Below are positions 34,381 to 43,526 of a stretch of 64,000 bases of DNA, piece by piece; the first letter of the stretch is position 1, and each line of letters opens with the position of its first letter. Origin of the DNA: Bacteroidales bacterium. Lineage in GTDB: Bacteria; Bacteroidota; Bacteroidia; Bacteroidales; UBA932. The translations under genes and the position numbers were made by a program. The stretch is taken from positions 114,003-178,002 of the forward strand of contig JAGDBO010000012.1 of NCBI GenBank assembly GCA_017959005.1, read 5' to 3'. Below the pieces are notes generated by a model. It was not told where the DNA came from, ran no database searches, and worked only from the letters and a program-made list of their open reading frames with translations.

Positions 34381-35568
34381 TCATCTTAAAGCGTTACGTT
34401 TATAGTCTCCTTTAGTTGCAATAAAATATGTAACAAGGCCTGCAAAATGCATAAATACAGATGAATAGAATGCCGCCGTATAACCCATTTTCTCGCTGAA
34501 AATACCGCCTAACAGAATTCCGATTCCCATTCCCAAATCCCAGGAGGTGAGAATAGTGGAGTTAGCTGTTGCTCTTCTGTTGTTTTCTGCAAGGTTGATT
34601 ATCATATTTTGGAAAGCCGGCCACATGTGACCGTTGCCCAATCCTATTAAAAGAGCTGAACCATAGTAACTTATCGGGGAAGACCAAACTATGAAAATTG
34701 TGTATCCAACGGTTGAAATGATGATTCCCCAAAGTGCATTAGAGAGAAGTTTGCCCTTTTTTAGAGATTTTCTGCCATACAATCGAGAAAGTATCAAACC
34801 GCAGGAAAGCAGCATAAAAAAGGCCCCTGTTCCTCCGGTAATGCCTAAAGCCTCCTTGCCGTAAATTGCCAGGTAACTGCTGAGTACACCGTAGCAGTAG
34901 CCAAAAAAGAGGATATTGACAGCTATAATCCAACCTCTTTTTAAGAAAAACCTGTCTAATGAGAGTTTGAACTTTTCCTCTTTTATCTCTTTTTGAGGCG
35001 GGTTTATTCTTGTTGTAAGGTAAAAACCTATAAACGATACAAGAAAAGCCAGCCAAAAGATAACGTTGAAGCTGCCTATATACTTGTATATCAGTATCCC
35101 GACAGTAGGGGCAAGAGCTGTGCCTATATTATTGCTTATACCGTAAAGACCAATTCCCTCTGTTCTTCTTGAGGAGGGCAGAGCATCTATTGCCATTGTA
35201 CTGTTTGCAACTGTAAAACCGCCAAACGGGCCGCCGTGGAGTGTTCTAACAATGGTAAACATTAGAAGAGAGGAGGCTGCAAGATATCCTCCAAAAAGTA
35301 TGAAGCAGGTAACAGCAAAGAAAACCAGAACCCTCTTTCTTGAAAAAGAATCTGCCAGATAACCGCTGAACGGTCTTATCAGAAAGGCCAGCAGAATGTA
35401 TCCGGAGAGTACGGCGCCTATGGTATCCTTTGTAGATAAGAATCTTTCACTCAGATAGATAGGCAGAAGCGGGGTAATCAGATAGAATGCAAAATACATA
35501 CAAAAGTTAGCAGCCAATACTTTTGTATAGTTGCCGTTCCATAATCTGTTATTTACCTCTTCTGACAT
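34381..35568 (-). CDS. MFS transporter
   Basis: About 395 residues and 12 helices. The loop 2-3 region reads FLIRPFSGYLADSFSRKRVL (the GxLaDrxGrr-like MFS signature), and TRINPPQKEIKEEKF forms the central cytoplasmic loop. Start: ATG at 35568 (MSEEVNNRLW). The open frame extends 18 codons upstream into the neighbouring NlpC/P60 gene, which is implausible. Substrate unknown; many similar proteins are drug exporters. Confidence 0.88.
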   Translation of the reverse strand: MSEEVNNRLWNGNYTKVLAANFCMYFAFYLITPLLPIYLSERFLSTKDTIGAVLSGYILLAFLIRPFSGYLADSFSRKRVLVFFAVTCFILFGGYLAASSLLMFTIVRTLHGGPFGGFTVANSTMAIDALPSSRRTEGIGLYGISNNIGTALAPTVGILIYKYIGSFNVIFWLAFLVSFIGFYLTTRINPPQKEIKEEKFKLSLDRFFLKRGWIIAVNILFFGYCYGVLSSYLAIYGKEALGITGGTGAFFMLLSCGLILSRLYGRKSLKKGKLLSNALWGIIISTVGYTIFIVWSSPISYYGSALLIGLGNGHMWPAFQNMIINLAENNRRATANSTILTSWDLGMGIGILLGGIFSEKMGYTAAFYSSVFMHFAGLVTYFIATKGDYKRNALR

Positions 35569-35575
35569 AACGCAC

Positions 35576-35583
35576 CAAAGATA
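35576..35583 (-). promoter_or_regulatory. -7 element for the MFS gene
   Basis: The reverse strand reads TATCTTTG and ends only 7 nt before the ATG at 35568, predicting a nearly leaderless transcript. Confidence 0.45.
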
Positions 35584-35601
35584 GGTTAAAAAGAAATTGC
35601 G

Positions 35602-35609
35602 TATATTTG
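35602..35609 (+). promoter_or_regulatory. -7 element for the NlpC/P60 gene
   Basis: TATATTTG, 4 nt before the ATG at 35614. Transcription would begin at or just before the start codon. It is divergent from the MFS element. Confidence 0.45.
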
Positions 35610-35613
35610 GTTT

Positions 35614-36594
35614 ATGAAACAAATCAAAGTTTTAATACTTCTTCTCTTCATTTCCGCCCTTTCTATGGCGCAGCAGGCCATTACCCTTCCGCCGGCGGAA
35701 CTTGCAGACAAGATTATTGAGGAGGCTGTAACTCATCTGGGCAAGCACTACAGATACGGTGCTACAGGCCCGGACCGCTTTGATTGTACGGGATTTACGG
35801 GCTATGTTTACAACAAGTTCGGAATTCAATTAAAACGCTCTTCCAAGGAGCAGGCAACGGACGGCAGGGAGGTTTCAGGTTCCCTGAAAAACCTTCAGAA
35901 GGGAGACTTACTGGTGTTCGGCTCCAGAAGAAACAAAAAGGTGATAGGCCATATTGGAATATTCATTGAGATGGATAGTTCCGGAGATAACTTCACCTTT
36001 ATCCACGCCTGCAATAGGGGCGTTATAATCTCCTCTCTGAGTGAGACTTACTACTCCGAACGCTTCCTGGGTGCCAGACGTGTTATTCCAGATTTTGATT
36101 CCAGAGGAAGAAAGAGCCAGTTGGATACCATCTTCATTAAGGCTTCCGCATCTGACCGTCAGATTGTTCTCTTTGGAGACGGCACCTGGAGTTATTTGGA
36201 GAAGGACGGACGGCTCACTCCGCCTAACCCTAAAGAGACAATAACTCTGGACGCTACAGGCGTTTGGACCACTACAGTAAACTCAAACGCTAACAGTGAC
36301 ACCACAGCTACGGAGGGTGAAATTAACGTTCAGGGAAGGATAATTCCAACCCTTCCGCCTTCTGAAAATGAGAATGCAGCAACGGACACTCTCTCAACCC
36401 GAAATACAGAGACCCAGGATGCCAACACGGAGAATACACGCAATTCCAAGGCAAAATATCATACAATAAAGAAGGGAGACACGCTCTATTCTCTTGCTAA
36501 AAAGTACGGTACAACGGTAGAGAAGATCTGTGATTTGAACGGCATATCTTCCAAGACCGTCCTCAACGTTGGCCGTAAACTGAGAGTGAAATAG
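35614..36594 (+). CDS. NlpC/P60 peptidoglycan endopeptidase with LysM domain
   Basis: A 326-residue exported cell-wall hydrolase. Signal peptide MKQIKVLILLLFISALSMAQ, an NlpC/P60 domain (about 30-150) with catalytic Cys in FDCTGFTGYVYNKFG and His in VIGHIGIFIE, a low-complexity linker rich in Thr/Asn/Glu (about 205-275), and one C-terminal LysM repeat (YHTIKKGDTLYSLAKKYGTT). It should cleave stem-peptide bonds in peptidoglycan. The stop lies 1 nt from the convergent cation transporter's stop. Confidence 0.93.
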   Translation: MKQIKVLILLLFISALSMAQQAITLPPAELADKIIEEAVTHLGKHYRYGATGPDRFDCTGFTGYVYNKFGIQLKRSSKEQATDGREVSGSLKNLQKGDLLVFGSRRNKKVIGHIGIFIEMDSSGDNFTFIHACNRGVIISSLSETYYSERFLGARRVIPDFDSRGRKSQLDTIFIKASASDRQIVLFGDGTWSYLEKDGRLTPPNPKETITLDATGVWTTTVNSNANSDTTATEGEINVQGRIIPTLPPSENENAATDTLSTRNTETQDANTENTRNSKAKYHTIKKGDTLYSLAKKYGTTVEKICDLNGISSKTVLNVGRKLRVK

Positions 36595-36595
36595 A

Positions 36596-37480
36596 TTATT
36601 CTATAGGTTCTATGTGGATGGAGACGTGGGTCTGTTCTCCGTAACGCTCTTTTATAAGCTGCTCAATTTCAGTAACTCTGTCATGGGCCTCCTTTAGGGT
36701 AACGTTAGGATCCATAAGAACGTGCATCTCAATTGCATAACGGTTGCCAATCCTTCTGGTGCAGAGTTCATGAGGCTCAACAACGGTAGGAACGGATTTT
36801 ACTATCTCCAGAATCTCATTCTCAACCTCCTCCGGCAGAGACCTTTCCGTGAGGTCTCCCATGCCGTTTCTGAGCAGGCCAATGGCAACTTTTATGATGA
36901 TTACAGCAACTATTACAGAGGCTACAGGATCCATAACAGCCCATTTCTCTCCTCCAATGATTGCACAGCCAATACCTATTGCAGTTGCAATGGATGAGAG
37001 TGCGTCACTTCTGTGATGCCAGGCGTTGGCCACCATTGCCTCAGAATCTAACTGTTTGGCCTTCCTGTAAGTATACTGGAATACAGCCTCTTTGCCGAGA
37101 ATGGAGATTAAGGCAACCCACAGGGCAATGGTTCCCGGAACCTGAAGAACTCCGCCGGATGTGCAGAAGAGAATCTTCTTAATTCCCTCAATGAGAATGA
37201 ATACGGCAACTACAAAGAGAGCCAGGCCAATAAGTGTTGTGGCAATGGTTTCATACTTGCCGTGGCCGTAATCGTGAGATTTGTCCTTTGGCTTGCTGCT
37301 TATCTTAACGAATACCAGGACTGCAATGTCTGTGGCAAAGTCTGATATTGAGTGTATTGCATCTGCCACCATAGCTGCACTGTTGCCAAATATGCCGGCA
37401 AGCAGTTTTATAATGACCAGAAATGCATTTACAACGCTTCCTACAACAGTGACCTTATATATTTCCTTTTCTCTTTGCAT
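36596..37480 (-). CDS. cation diffusion facilitator (CDF) metal transporter
   Basis: About 294 residues and six helices. Metal-site motifs: ADAIHSISDFATDIAVLVFV (helix 2) and AWHHRSDALSSIATAIG (helix 5), plus a C-terminal dimerisation domain (VEPHELCTRRIGNRYAIEMH, HVSIHIEPIE). Exports Zn2+, Fe2+ or similar ions using a proton gradient. ATG at 37480 is chosen over a TTG three codons earlier, just past the symporter stop at 37493. Confidence 0.93.
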   Translation of the reverse strand: MQREKEIYKVTVVGSVVNAFLVIIKLLAGIFGNSAAMVADAIHSISDFATDIAVLVFVKISSKPKDKSHDYGHGKYETIATTLIGLALFVVAVFILIEGIKKILFCTSGGVLQVPGTIALWVALISILGKEAVFQYTYRKAKQLDSEAMVANAWHHRSDALSSIATAIGIGCAIIGGEKWAVMDPVASVIVAVIIIKVAIGLLRNGMGDLTERSLPEEVENEILEIVKSVPTVVEPHELCTRRIGNRYAIEMHVLMDPNVTLKEAHDRVTEIEQLIKERYGEQTHVSIHIEPIE

Positions 37481-37492
37481 TGTTTTCAATTT

Positions 37493-38902
37493 TTAATCCC
37501 AGGCTTCAAGTTCCTTTTCAATTTCAGGGAACTGAGACTTGCGGAAAACAGGCTCTTTGATACCTCTCTTCTTTTGGGCTCTATAATCATCAAGGAGTTT
37601 GAAGGCGTATTTTCCAAGTGCAATTATAGCAATGAGGTTGCATATAGTGATCAGTGCCATGAATAAATCTCCAAAATTCCATACGGTTTCTAAGGCTGCC
37701 AGGGAGCCGAAGAATACAACCACTCCTGCTGAGAGTATTCTGTAAACGGTTAATACATACTTTTTTGAGGTCAAGAAGCGGATGTTGGCCTCTCCATAAT
37801 AGTAGTTTCCTATGATGCTGGAGAATGCAAAGAGGAAAATTGCTATGGCTATGAAAGTAGGGCCGGCTGAACCTATCTCTGATTCCAATGCAGACTGGGT
37901 GAGCGCAATTCCGTTGAGTTCAGGTACTTTGTAAAGACCGCTTATGAGAATTACAAAGGCTGTGCAGGAGCAGACCAGAAGGGTATCTGTGAATACGCCC
38001 AATGCCTGTATAAGTCCCTGTTTAACAGGGTGTGATACGGTTGCGGTTGCGGCAACGTTAGGGGCGCTTCCCTCTCCCGCCTCGTTACTGAAGAGGCCTC
38101 GTTTTACTCCAGTCATTATGGTTGCTCCAATGGCTCCGCCCACAGACTGTTCCAGGCCAAAGGCGTTGGTTATAATTACCTTAAAGACGTAAGGGATTAA
38201 CTCATAGTTCATTATTATGATTACCACCACAAGGATAAAGTATCCTACGGCCATAATAGGGACCAGAAATGCACTTACATTTGCAATTCTGTGGATTCCT
38301 CCGAACACTATGATAAGTGCTGTTGCTGAGAGAATTATTGCAACCAGCATTGGACTCAGACCAAAGGCCTCCTCCATTGCGTCTGTTATTGTGTTGCTCT
38401 GAATTGAGTTATATGCAAATCCAAAGGTGATGGTCAAAAGGACTGCAAAAGTGACTGAAAGCCAGTTGCAATGGAGTCCTTTCTTAATGTAGTAGGCAGG
38501 TCCTCCAATGAAGGATTCCTTGTTTCTCTTCTTAAAGAGCTGAGCCAAAGTGGATTCTACAAAGGCGGTTGCCGAGCCCAGCAATGCAATTACCCACATC
38601 CAGAATACGGAACCCGGTCCTCCTATGGCAATGGCGGTTGCTACTCCGGCCAGGTTTCCCGTTCCGACTCTTGTTGCCACAGATACTGCAAATGCCTGAA
38701 ATGAAGAGATATTCTGATACTTCCTCTTCTCTTTTTTCTCCTTTCTTCCCGTTGTTGCGGAGTCTCCGAGCAGGCGGAACATCTCTCCCACCATACGGAA
38801 CTGCACTCCCTTGGTTTTGAATGTGAACCAAAGACCGCAAATTACCAGGACTCCTATTAGAAGGTAAGTCCAAAGAGCATCGTTTATCTGAGTAATTATC
38901 AT
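37493..38902 (-). CDS. sodium:alanine (AGCS) symporter
   Basis: A 469-residue amino-acid carrier of the AGCS family. Hallmarks: SVATRVGTGNLAGVATAIAI, GPGSVFWMWVIALLGSATAF, FIGGPAYYIKKGL, GVKRGLFSNEAGEGSAPNVA and SSIIGNYYYGEANIRFL. Imports alanine or glycine with Na+. It is in a minus-strand string of transporter genes (DMT, AGCS, CDF) spaced by 12 nt each. Confidence 0.95.
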   Translation of the reverse strand: MIITQINDALWTYLLIGVLVICGLWFTFKTKGVQFRMVGEMFRLLGDSATTGRKEKKEKRKYQNISSFQAFAVSVATRVGTGNLAGVATAIAIGGPGSVFWMWVIALLGSATAFVESTLAQLFKKRNKESFIGGPAYYIKKGLHCNWLSVTFAVLLTITFGFAYNSIQSNTITDAMEEAFGLSPMLVAIILSATALIIVFGGIHRIANVSAFLVPIMAVGYFILVVVIIIMNYELIPYVFKVIITNAFGLEQSVGGAIGATIMTGVKRGLFSNEAGEGSAPNVAATATVSHPVKQGLIQALGVFTDTLLVCSCTAFVILISGLYKVPELNGIALTQSALESEIGSAGPTFIAIAIFLFAFSSIIGNYYYGEANIRFLTSKKYVLTVYRILSAGVVVFFGSLAALETVWNFGDLFMALITICNLIAIIALGKYAFKLLDDYRAQKKRGIKEPVFRKSQFPEIEKELEAWD

Positions 38903-38914
38903 ATTTTCAACATT

Positions 38915-39868
38915 TTATAGCAAAAAGAACATTGCAACTCCGGCCATACTCAAAAAGACTCCCAACACCTCACGGGCCTTAGGTTTCTGTTTGTATATTA
39001 TTGAGTATGGGATTATTATCAAGACAGGGGTAAGTGCCATCAGTGTTGAGGCTATACCGGCATTGGCATATTGAACCGCCATCAGTGAAAGAGATACGCC
39101 CAGTACGGGACCGAAGAGGGTGGTATAAAGGGCATAACGCATTCCCTTCTTATCCTTTCTGGCATCATAAAGTCTCTTAAGATCCTTGTGCAGAGCCATT
39201 ATAAGTATGAACCCCGCCGCTCCAATTACAGCTCTCATCATAGTGGCAGAGAAGGGGATCATAAAGTTCATGATTTCCGGAGATTCTGCGGGTATGTCCT
39301 GCTCATAGAACTGCATTCCTATCTTACTCAGCACCAAGCCTACACCCTGTCCGCAGCCGGCTCCAAGTCCGAGCAGAACTCCCTTTATTGGCACGGAGAA
39401 CTTAAGTCTGGCCTTCTCAGAAGCATCCTCTCCTCTGTCTCTGCTTAGGATGGAAAGTGCTATACCGCTGAGCGTTACAGCCATCGCGAGCCAGGAGACG
39501 GCCTCCATCTTCTCTCCAAGTAAAATCCAGCCGGTTATGGCGGCTACGGGAGGGGCCAGGGTCATAAAGAGCTGTCCGAACCTTGCTCCCATTACAAGGT
39601 AGGAGGTGAAAAGGCAGTAATCTCCAAAGACATAGCCCACCAGAGCAGAGAGGGCCATCCAAAACCAGGTTTTGCCTCCGGCATGGAGAGGGTAAGGTGC
39701 TCCTATCGTGAAAAAGAGTATTACCCCAATAAGCACAGTGGCAAGAGTGAGGCGTATCACATTGACACTCATTGATCCAAGGCGGTGGCTGGCTATATCT
39801 GCAAAGAGAGCCGTCGCCGTCCATAGCATTGCAACGGCCAGAGATAGTATTTCACCTAAATGAGACAT
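38915..39868 (-). CDS. DMT (EamA) family transporter
   Basis: About 317 residues and ten helices in two EamA halves: MSHLGEILSLAVAMLWTATA at the start, FGQLFMTLAPPVAAITGWIL in the first repeat and STLMALTPVLIIIPYSIIYK in the second. Possible exporter of amino acids or metabolites. ATG at 39868 fits the conserved N-terminus. The open frame runs 45 codons further but would overlap the divergent promoter region. Confidence 0.88.
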   Translation of the reverse strand: MSHLGEILSLAVAMLWTATALFADIASHRLGSMSVNVIRLTLATVLIGVILFFTIGAPYPLHAGGKTWFWMALSALVGYVFGDYCLFTSYLVMGARFGQLFMTLAPPVAAITGWILLGEKMEAVSWLAMAVTLSGIALSILSRDRGEDASEKARLKFSVPIKGVLLGLGAGCGQGVGLVLSKIGMQFYEQDIPAESPEIMNFMIPFSATMMRAVIGAAGFILIMALHKDLKRLYDARKDKKGMRYALYTTLFGPVLGVSLSLMAVQYANAGIASTLMALTPVLIIIPYSIIYKQKPKAREVLGVFLSMAGVAMFFLL

Positions 39869-39877
39869 AAATATCAG

Positions 39878-39908
39878 TTGTAAATATAGCAAGATTTCTC
39901 TAATTTTG
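39878..39908 (+). promoter_or_regulatory. promoter of the 39.9-45.6 kb lipoprotein operon
   Basis: TTG (39878-39880), a 20-nt spacer and TAATTTTG (39901-39908), giving a leader of about 24 nt before the ATG at 39936. Confidence 0.5.
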
Positions 39909-39935
39909 AGGTGTATTACTAATAATGAGCTGATT

Positions 39936-40367
39936 ATGAAAAAGGTTATTACTGCAGTTGTTATTATGATTGCAATGGTGGCTTGCAAGACAAACAACGC
40001 CACTGAGGTCTCTTTTGAAGTGGCAAAGAACTACTTCTTTAAGAACAACCAGGAGATTCCTTCAGACCCAAAAATCACGGACAGCGTGCAGTTTAGCACT
40101 CTCTTTGGTATGGCTGCCGTTATGGGTGAGAATGGAAAACCAACCCCAATAGACTTTAACAAACAGTTTGCCCTGGCCGTGATTCTCCCTGTAACTGACA
40201 TGAGTACGGAGATAGTGCCTCAAACCCTTGTAATGCAGAATGATACCCTAAGATACACATACGAGATAAAGATAGGAGACAAGCAATCCTTCTCCATTCG
40301 GCCTCTCTCAATCATAATACTGGACAGGCAGTACGAGTCCACCCCGCTGGTAATGAATCAGAAATAG
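39936..40367 (+). CDS. small lipoprotein of unknown function
   Basis: A 143-residue predicted lipoprotein: MKKVITAVVIMIAMVACKTN with the lipobox MVAC, then a compact beta-rich domain (SFEVAKNYFFKNN, FALAVILPVTDMSTEIVPQT, LRYTYEIKIGDKQSFSIRPL, IIILDRQYES). I do not recognise the family. It is the first gene of a tight plus-strand run to 45560. ATG at 39936 gives the signal peptide; an in-frame upstream ATG is unlikely because of the promoter position. Confidence 0.8.
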   Translation: MKKVITAVVIMIAMVACKTNNATEVSFEVAKNYFFKNNQEIPSDPKITDSVQFSTLFGMAAVMGENGKPTPIDFNKQFALAVILPVTDMSTEIVPQTLVMQNDTLRYTYEIKIGDKQSFSIRPLSIIILDRQYESTPLVMNQK

Positions 40368-40382
40368 ATAAAAATAAACTCT

Positions 40383-41330
40383 ATGCGTAAATCTTTAACT
40401 ACTCTGGTAATAATGATTCTGTGCACCTTATCTCTTCAGGCACAGAATTTTAACGGAAACTGGTATAACGGAAGTCTCTGCTACACAGCCACCCAGCAGG
40501 CAGACGGCAAGGTGGTTATGAATGCTATGGCAGAGGGGGAAGAGCACGAGTTTGCGCTGGTCCCTGTTGAAGGGCAGCCCGGCTGCTACATAGTAAATAA
40601 AACTCCTAATGACTACGTAATGCAGTATGAAGAGGGAACCACTGTAAAACACCAGAATAAAGATGGTTACAACGTTTTCTGTTTCTATGATAAGAACAAC
40701 CGCATGGTGGGAGTGATGGAGAAGACGCAGGAGTGGGATACTCAGAAACTCAATGTGGCTAAGTACATTAACCAGATTATGGGTGAATATACCCTGGAAA
40801 AGAGCGGTACCAAAGTGGATATCCAGTGGGAGCAGATGAGCATTAACGGTGTGATGGTTCCTTATAAAGTGGTTACCTTCAACGGTATAGCTTTAGATGT
40901 TATAGAGATTGAGAAAAACAATACGGAACTCGCCGGAGGTACATACCAGATTATGCCGTTCCTTAAGGGACTCAATATCTGCCCTGTGGCTTTTCCGGAC
41001 GGAGGCTTCTGGTTCAAACGCGTTGGAGATGAAAAGGGTGTGGACCTCATCTATTCATCTTCAAAAATCGGACGCTTCAGCTTTGCATCTTCCATTCTGC
41101 TGGATTGCTATACGTTAAGGCATTATAACAGGATGTTGCTGCGCTATATGCGTAATGAGGTTTTGGCCCGTCACGGTTACCGTTTCCAGTCTAAGGAACT
41201 CAATGACTACTTCAGCTCACAAAGTTGGTACAAGCCGGCGGAGGATAACAGTGAGATTCAACTCACGTTTCTGGAGGAGCTGAATGTTGCCACTATCAAG
41301 TATGCAGAATCTGAGAAAGGACAGGATTAA
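40383..41330 (+). CDS. exported YARHG-domain protein
   Basis: A 315-residue exported protein. Signal peptide MRKSLTTLVIMILCTLSLQA, a lipocalin-like N-terminal beta region (NFNGNWYNGSLCYTATQQAD, GYNVFCFYDKNNRMVGVMEK), and a C-terminal YARHG domain (about 255-300; LRYMRNEVLARHGYRFQSKE, YFSSQSWYKP). YARHG is a small extracellular domain of unknown role, perhaps binding cell-wall material. It is 15 nt downstream of the small lipoprotein gene. Confidence 0.85.
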   Translation: MRKSLTTLVIMILCTLSLQAQNFNGNWYNGSLCYTATQQADGKVVMNAMAEGEEHEFALVPVEGQPGCYIVNKTPNDYVMQYEEGTTVKHQNKDGYNVFCFYDKNNRMVGVMEKTQEWDTQKLNVAKYINQIMGEYTLEKSGTKVDIQWEQMSINGVMVPYKVVTFNGIALDVIEIEKNNTELAGGTYQIMPFLKGLNICPVAFPDGGFWFKRVGDEKGVDLIYSSSKIGRFSFASSILLDCYTLRHYNRMLLRYMRNEVLARHGYRFQSKELNDYFSSQSWYKPAEDNSEIQLTFLEELNVATIKYAESEKGQD

Positions 41331-41348
41331 ACAACCTTATCTAACATT

Positions 41349-42497
41349 ATGAAAAAGAGTATTTTAATTATATCCGCACTGTTGATGCTTTATTCCTGCA
41401 ACAACCAGGCGGCAGAGGGCGTTGCAGCCATTGAAAAAGGATGGAGTAATACAACTATTAAGGTTGAAGAGGGAAAGGCCACTGTAATGAACTTACTGAA
41501 AGCCTTTAACAAGGTGTGGCATACGGCGGCAGCAGATTCAATTTTTGCAGTTGCAGATGGTAAAGAGTGCTTTATGGAGGAGTGGTATGCGGGTAAAAGC
41601 CCTGTATTTGTGGACAATGAGGATTTCTGCACCGCATGGTACAACCACGGAGATACCGGTGAGCAGCAGTTGGATGCACGTACATATCAGCGCTCTAACG
41701 GTCACACTCTCTTTGCTGTACGAGTAGAGCAGAACAATCCGGAGCACAAACTCTTCTGCTGCTTCTATGATTATGACCCTGAGACCAAGACTCTTACACC
41801 GGAGGATGCCCCTTACAAGGATATCAAACGCAAATGGGATAACTCCTTCTTTGACTATCATCTTGGCAACAACTATGACCAGACAGTTATTGTTGAGGAG
41901 ATAAACAAGGAGGGCGGAGCCTGTTTCCATCACTATGTATGGAACGGTATGAAGCACGAGTTTAGCCACTCAGGAGATGAAACTTACGCTAATGAGGGAG
42001 ATGCTGAAGGCTACCCTGATGAGGATCAGAAGATAATATCTGCACCTGCAAGCGAGTGGACGGAAGAGGCTGTAGAAAAACGCATCAGAGAGTACTTTGA
42101 TGCTGTAAATAAAACCTTTGCAGAGGGTTCTACTATGAGTCCTTTTGATTTGGACAAGCAGTATTATAGCTCCTATTGGAATGAGGTTTATGGGAAAGTG
42201 AATGCCAAAGACAGCAAGCAGACATCTGCGGAGAATTGCTTCTTTGTAGATGACAACCATTGGACCGCAGGGCTGGAAACCCCTGTGGAGGTGAAAGATA
42301 TAAAGGTACAACTCCTATCGGGAGATATGGCAGAAGCCACTTTAACTCTGGCAGAGAAGGTTGGCGGGTTTAAGAAGAAAGTGGTTCTGAACATGGATTA
42401 CGGCCAGCTCAAATGGGATATCAATGACTGGATTGATCTGAGTATGAGTAAAGAGGGCTCAAGCCTTCTCAGCCAGATGGAAAAATATATAAGATAA
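41349..42497 (+). CDS. lipoprotein with NGH/WNG domain, function unknown
   Basis: A 382-residue lipoprotein (lipobox LYSC at 15-18). Residues 112-210 carry a domain I do not recognise, with landmarks RSNGHTLFAVR (115-125), CCFYDYDPETKTLTPE (137-152) and HHYVWNGMKHEFS (194-206). The same landmarks at the same spacing occur in the first repeat of the protein encoded at 56689-57888, so the two are homologous over this region. The C-terminal part (about 235-370) looks like an NTF2/DUF3828-type alpha-beta domain (VEKRIREYFDAVNKTFAEGS, YGQLKWDINDWID). It is fourth from the end of no known pathway; the neighbours are exported too. Confidence 0.78.
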   Translation: MKKSILIISALLMLYSCNNQAAEGVAAIEKGWSNTTIKVEEGKATVMNLLKAFNKVWHTAAADSIFAVADGKECFMEEWYAGKSPVFVDNEDFCTAWYNHGDTGEQQLDARTYQRSNGHTLFAVRVEQNNPEHKLFCCFYDYDPETKTLTPEDAPYKDIKRKWDNSFFDYHLGNNYDQTVIVEEINKEGGACFHHYVWNGMKHEFSHSGDETYANEGDAEGYPDEDQKIISAPASEWTEEAVEKRIREYFDAVNKTFAEGSTMSPFDLDKQYYSSYWNEVYGKVNAKDSKQTSAENCFFVDDNHWTAGLETPVEVKDIKVQLLSGDMAEATLTLAEKVGGFKKKVVLNMDYGQLKWDINDWIDLSMSKEGSSLLSQMEKYIR

Positions 42498-42507
42498 CAA
42501 CATAGAA

Positions 42508-43524
42508 ATGAGATTACTATCATTCATTGCAGTGATTGTCGCAGTGGTGCTGGCAGGCTGCAAAAATAACACGGAAACTGTCGAGAATATGAAAACGGAA
42601 AATGCAAAGGTCTATCTGACAAGGGAGATTTCCCCAGAATCATTGGTGAAAATTTACAAGGCTTTGGGGGTTGAAGCCAAAGGGCGTGTGGCGGTGAAGA
42701 TGAGTACGGGAGAGGGCAGCAATCCAAATTACCTTAAGCCGGAACTCATTAAGAATCTGATATTTGAGGTGGAGGGTACCATTGTGGAGTGCAACACCGC
42801 TTACAGCAGTGGTCCGGATGATTTGAAAGATGACCGCAATAATTCTGAAAACCACTGGAAAGTAATTGAAAGACACGGCTTTACAAAGTACTTCCCTGTA
42901 GATATTATGGATGAGTATGATGAGATTCGCATTCCGGTAAAGGATCAGATTCATATTAAGTATGACATTGTGGGCGGGCATATTGCCAACTATGACTTTA
43001 TGATTGCTCTCAACCACTTTAAAGGTCACCCGATGGGCGGTTACGGCGGAGCGCTTAAGAACCTCTCCATTGGCTGTGCCAGCAGCAACGGTAAGGCTTA
43101 CATCCACTCTGCAGGCCTGATGGAAAAGCTCAATATGGAAAAACTTTGGACTCCGGAATTCATTGGAGATCAGGATGGTTTCCTGGAGAGTATGGCCGCT
43201 GCGGCTCAGGCTGTTGTTAACTATTTCCAAAGACGTAACGGCATAATCTATATCTCTGTCATGAACAATATGTCTATAGACTGTGACTGTGTAGATCATC
43301 CGGAGCCGGTAAAACTGGAAGATTACGGCATTCTGGCCTCCACAGACCCTGTTGCTCTGGATCAGGCTTGCGTAGATATAATTAACCAGCAGAAGGTTAC
43401 CGCTACCAATGACCCAACAGACCTTCTCAACCGTATAGATCAGCAGCACGGTGTCCATACCATTGAGCATGCAGAAAAGATAGGCCTCGGCACCCGCAAG
43501 TATACGATTGTAGATATCAAATAG
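42508..43524 (+). CDS. DUF362 lipoprotein
   Basis: A 338-residue lipoprotein (MRLLSFIAVIVAVVLAGCKN, lipobox LAGC) with the DUF362 domain: GRVAVKMSTGEGSNPNYLKP, GTIVECNTAYSSG, LNHFKGHPMGGYGGALKNLS, IDCDCVDHPEPV and YGILASTDPVALDQACVDII. DUF362 proteins usually carry a 4Fe-4S ferredoxin module. I see no CX2CX2CX3C here, only the CDC pair, so the cluster module is absent. It is followed 2 nt later by a flavodoxin gene with a signal peptide, pointing to an envelope redox or cofactor process (inference). Confidence 0.88.
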   Translation: MRLLSFIAVIVAVVLAGCKNNTETVENMKTENAKVYLTREISPESLVKIYKALGVEAKGRVAVKMSTGEGSNPNYLKPELIKNLIFEVEGTIVECNTAYSSGPDDLKDDRNNSENHWKVIERHGFTKYFPVDIMDEYDEIRIPVKDQIHIKYDIVGGHIANYDFMIALNHFKGHPMGGYGGALKNLSIGCASSNGKAYIHSAGLMEKLNMEKLWTPEFIGDQDGFLESMAAAAQAVVNYFQRRNGIIYISVMNNMSIDCDCVDHPEPVKLEDYGILASTDPVALDQACVDIINQQKVTATNDPTDLLNRIDQQHGVHTIEHAEKIGLGTRKYTIVDIK

Positions 43525-43526
43525 AT

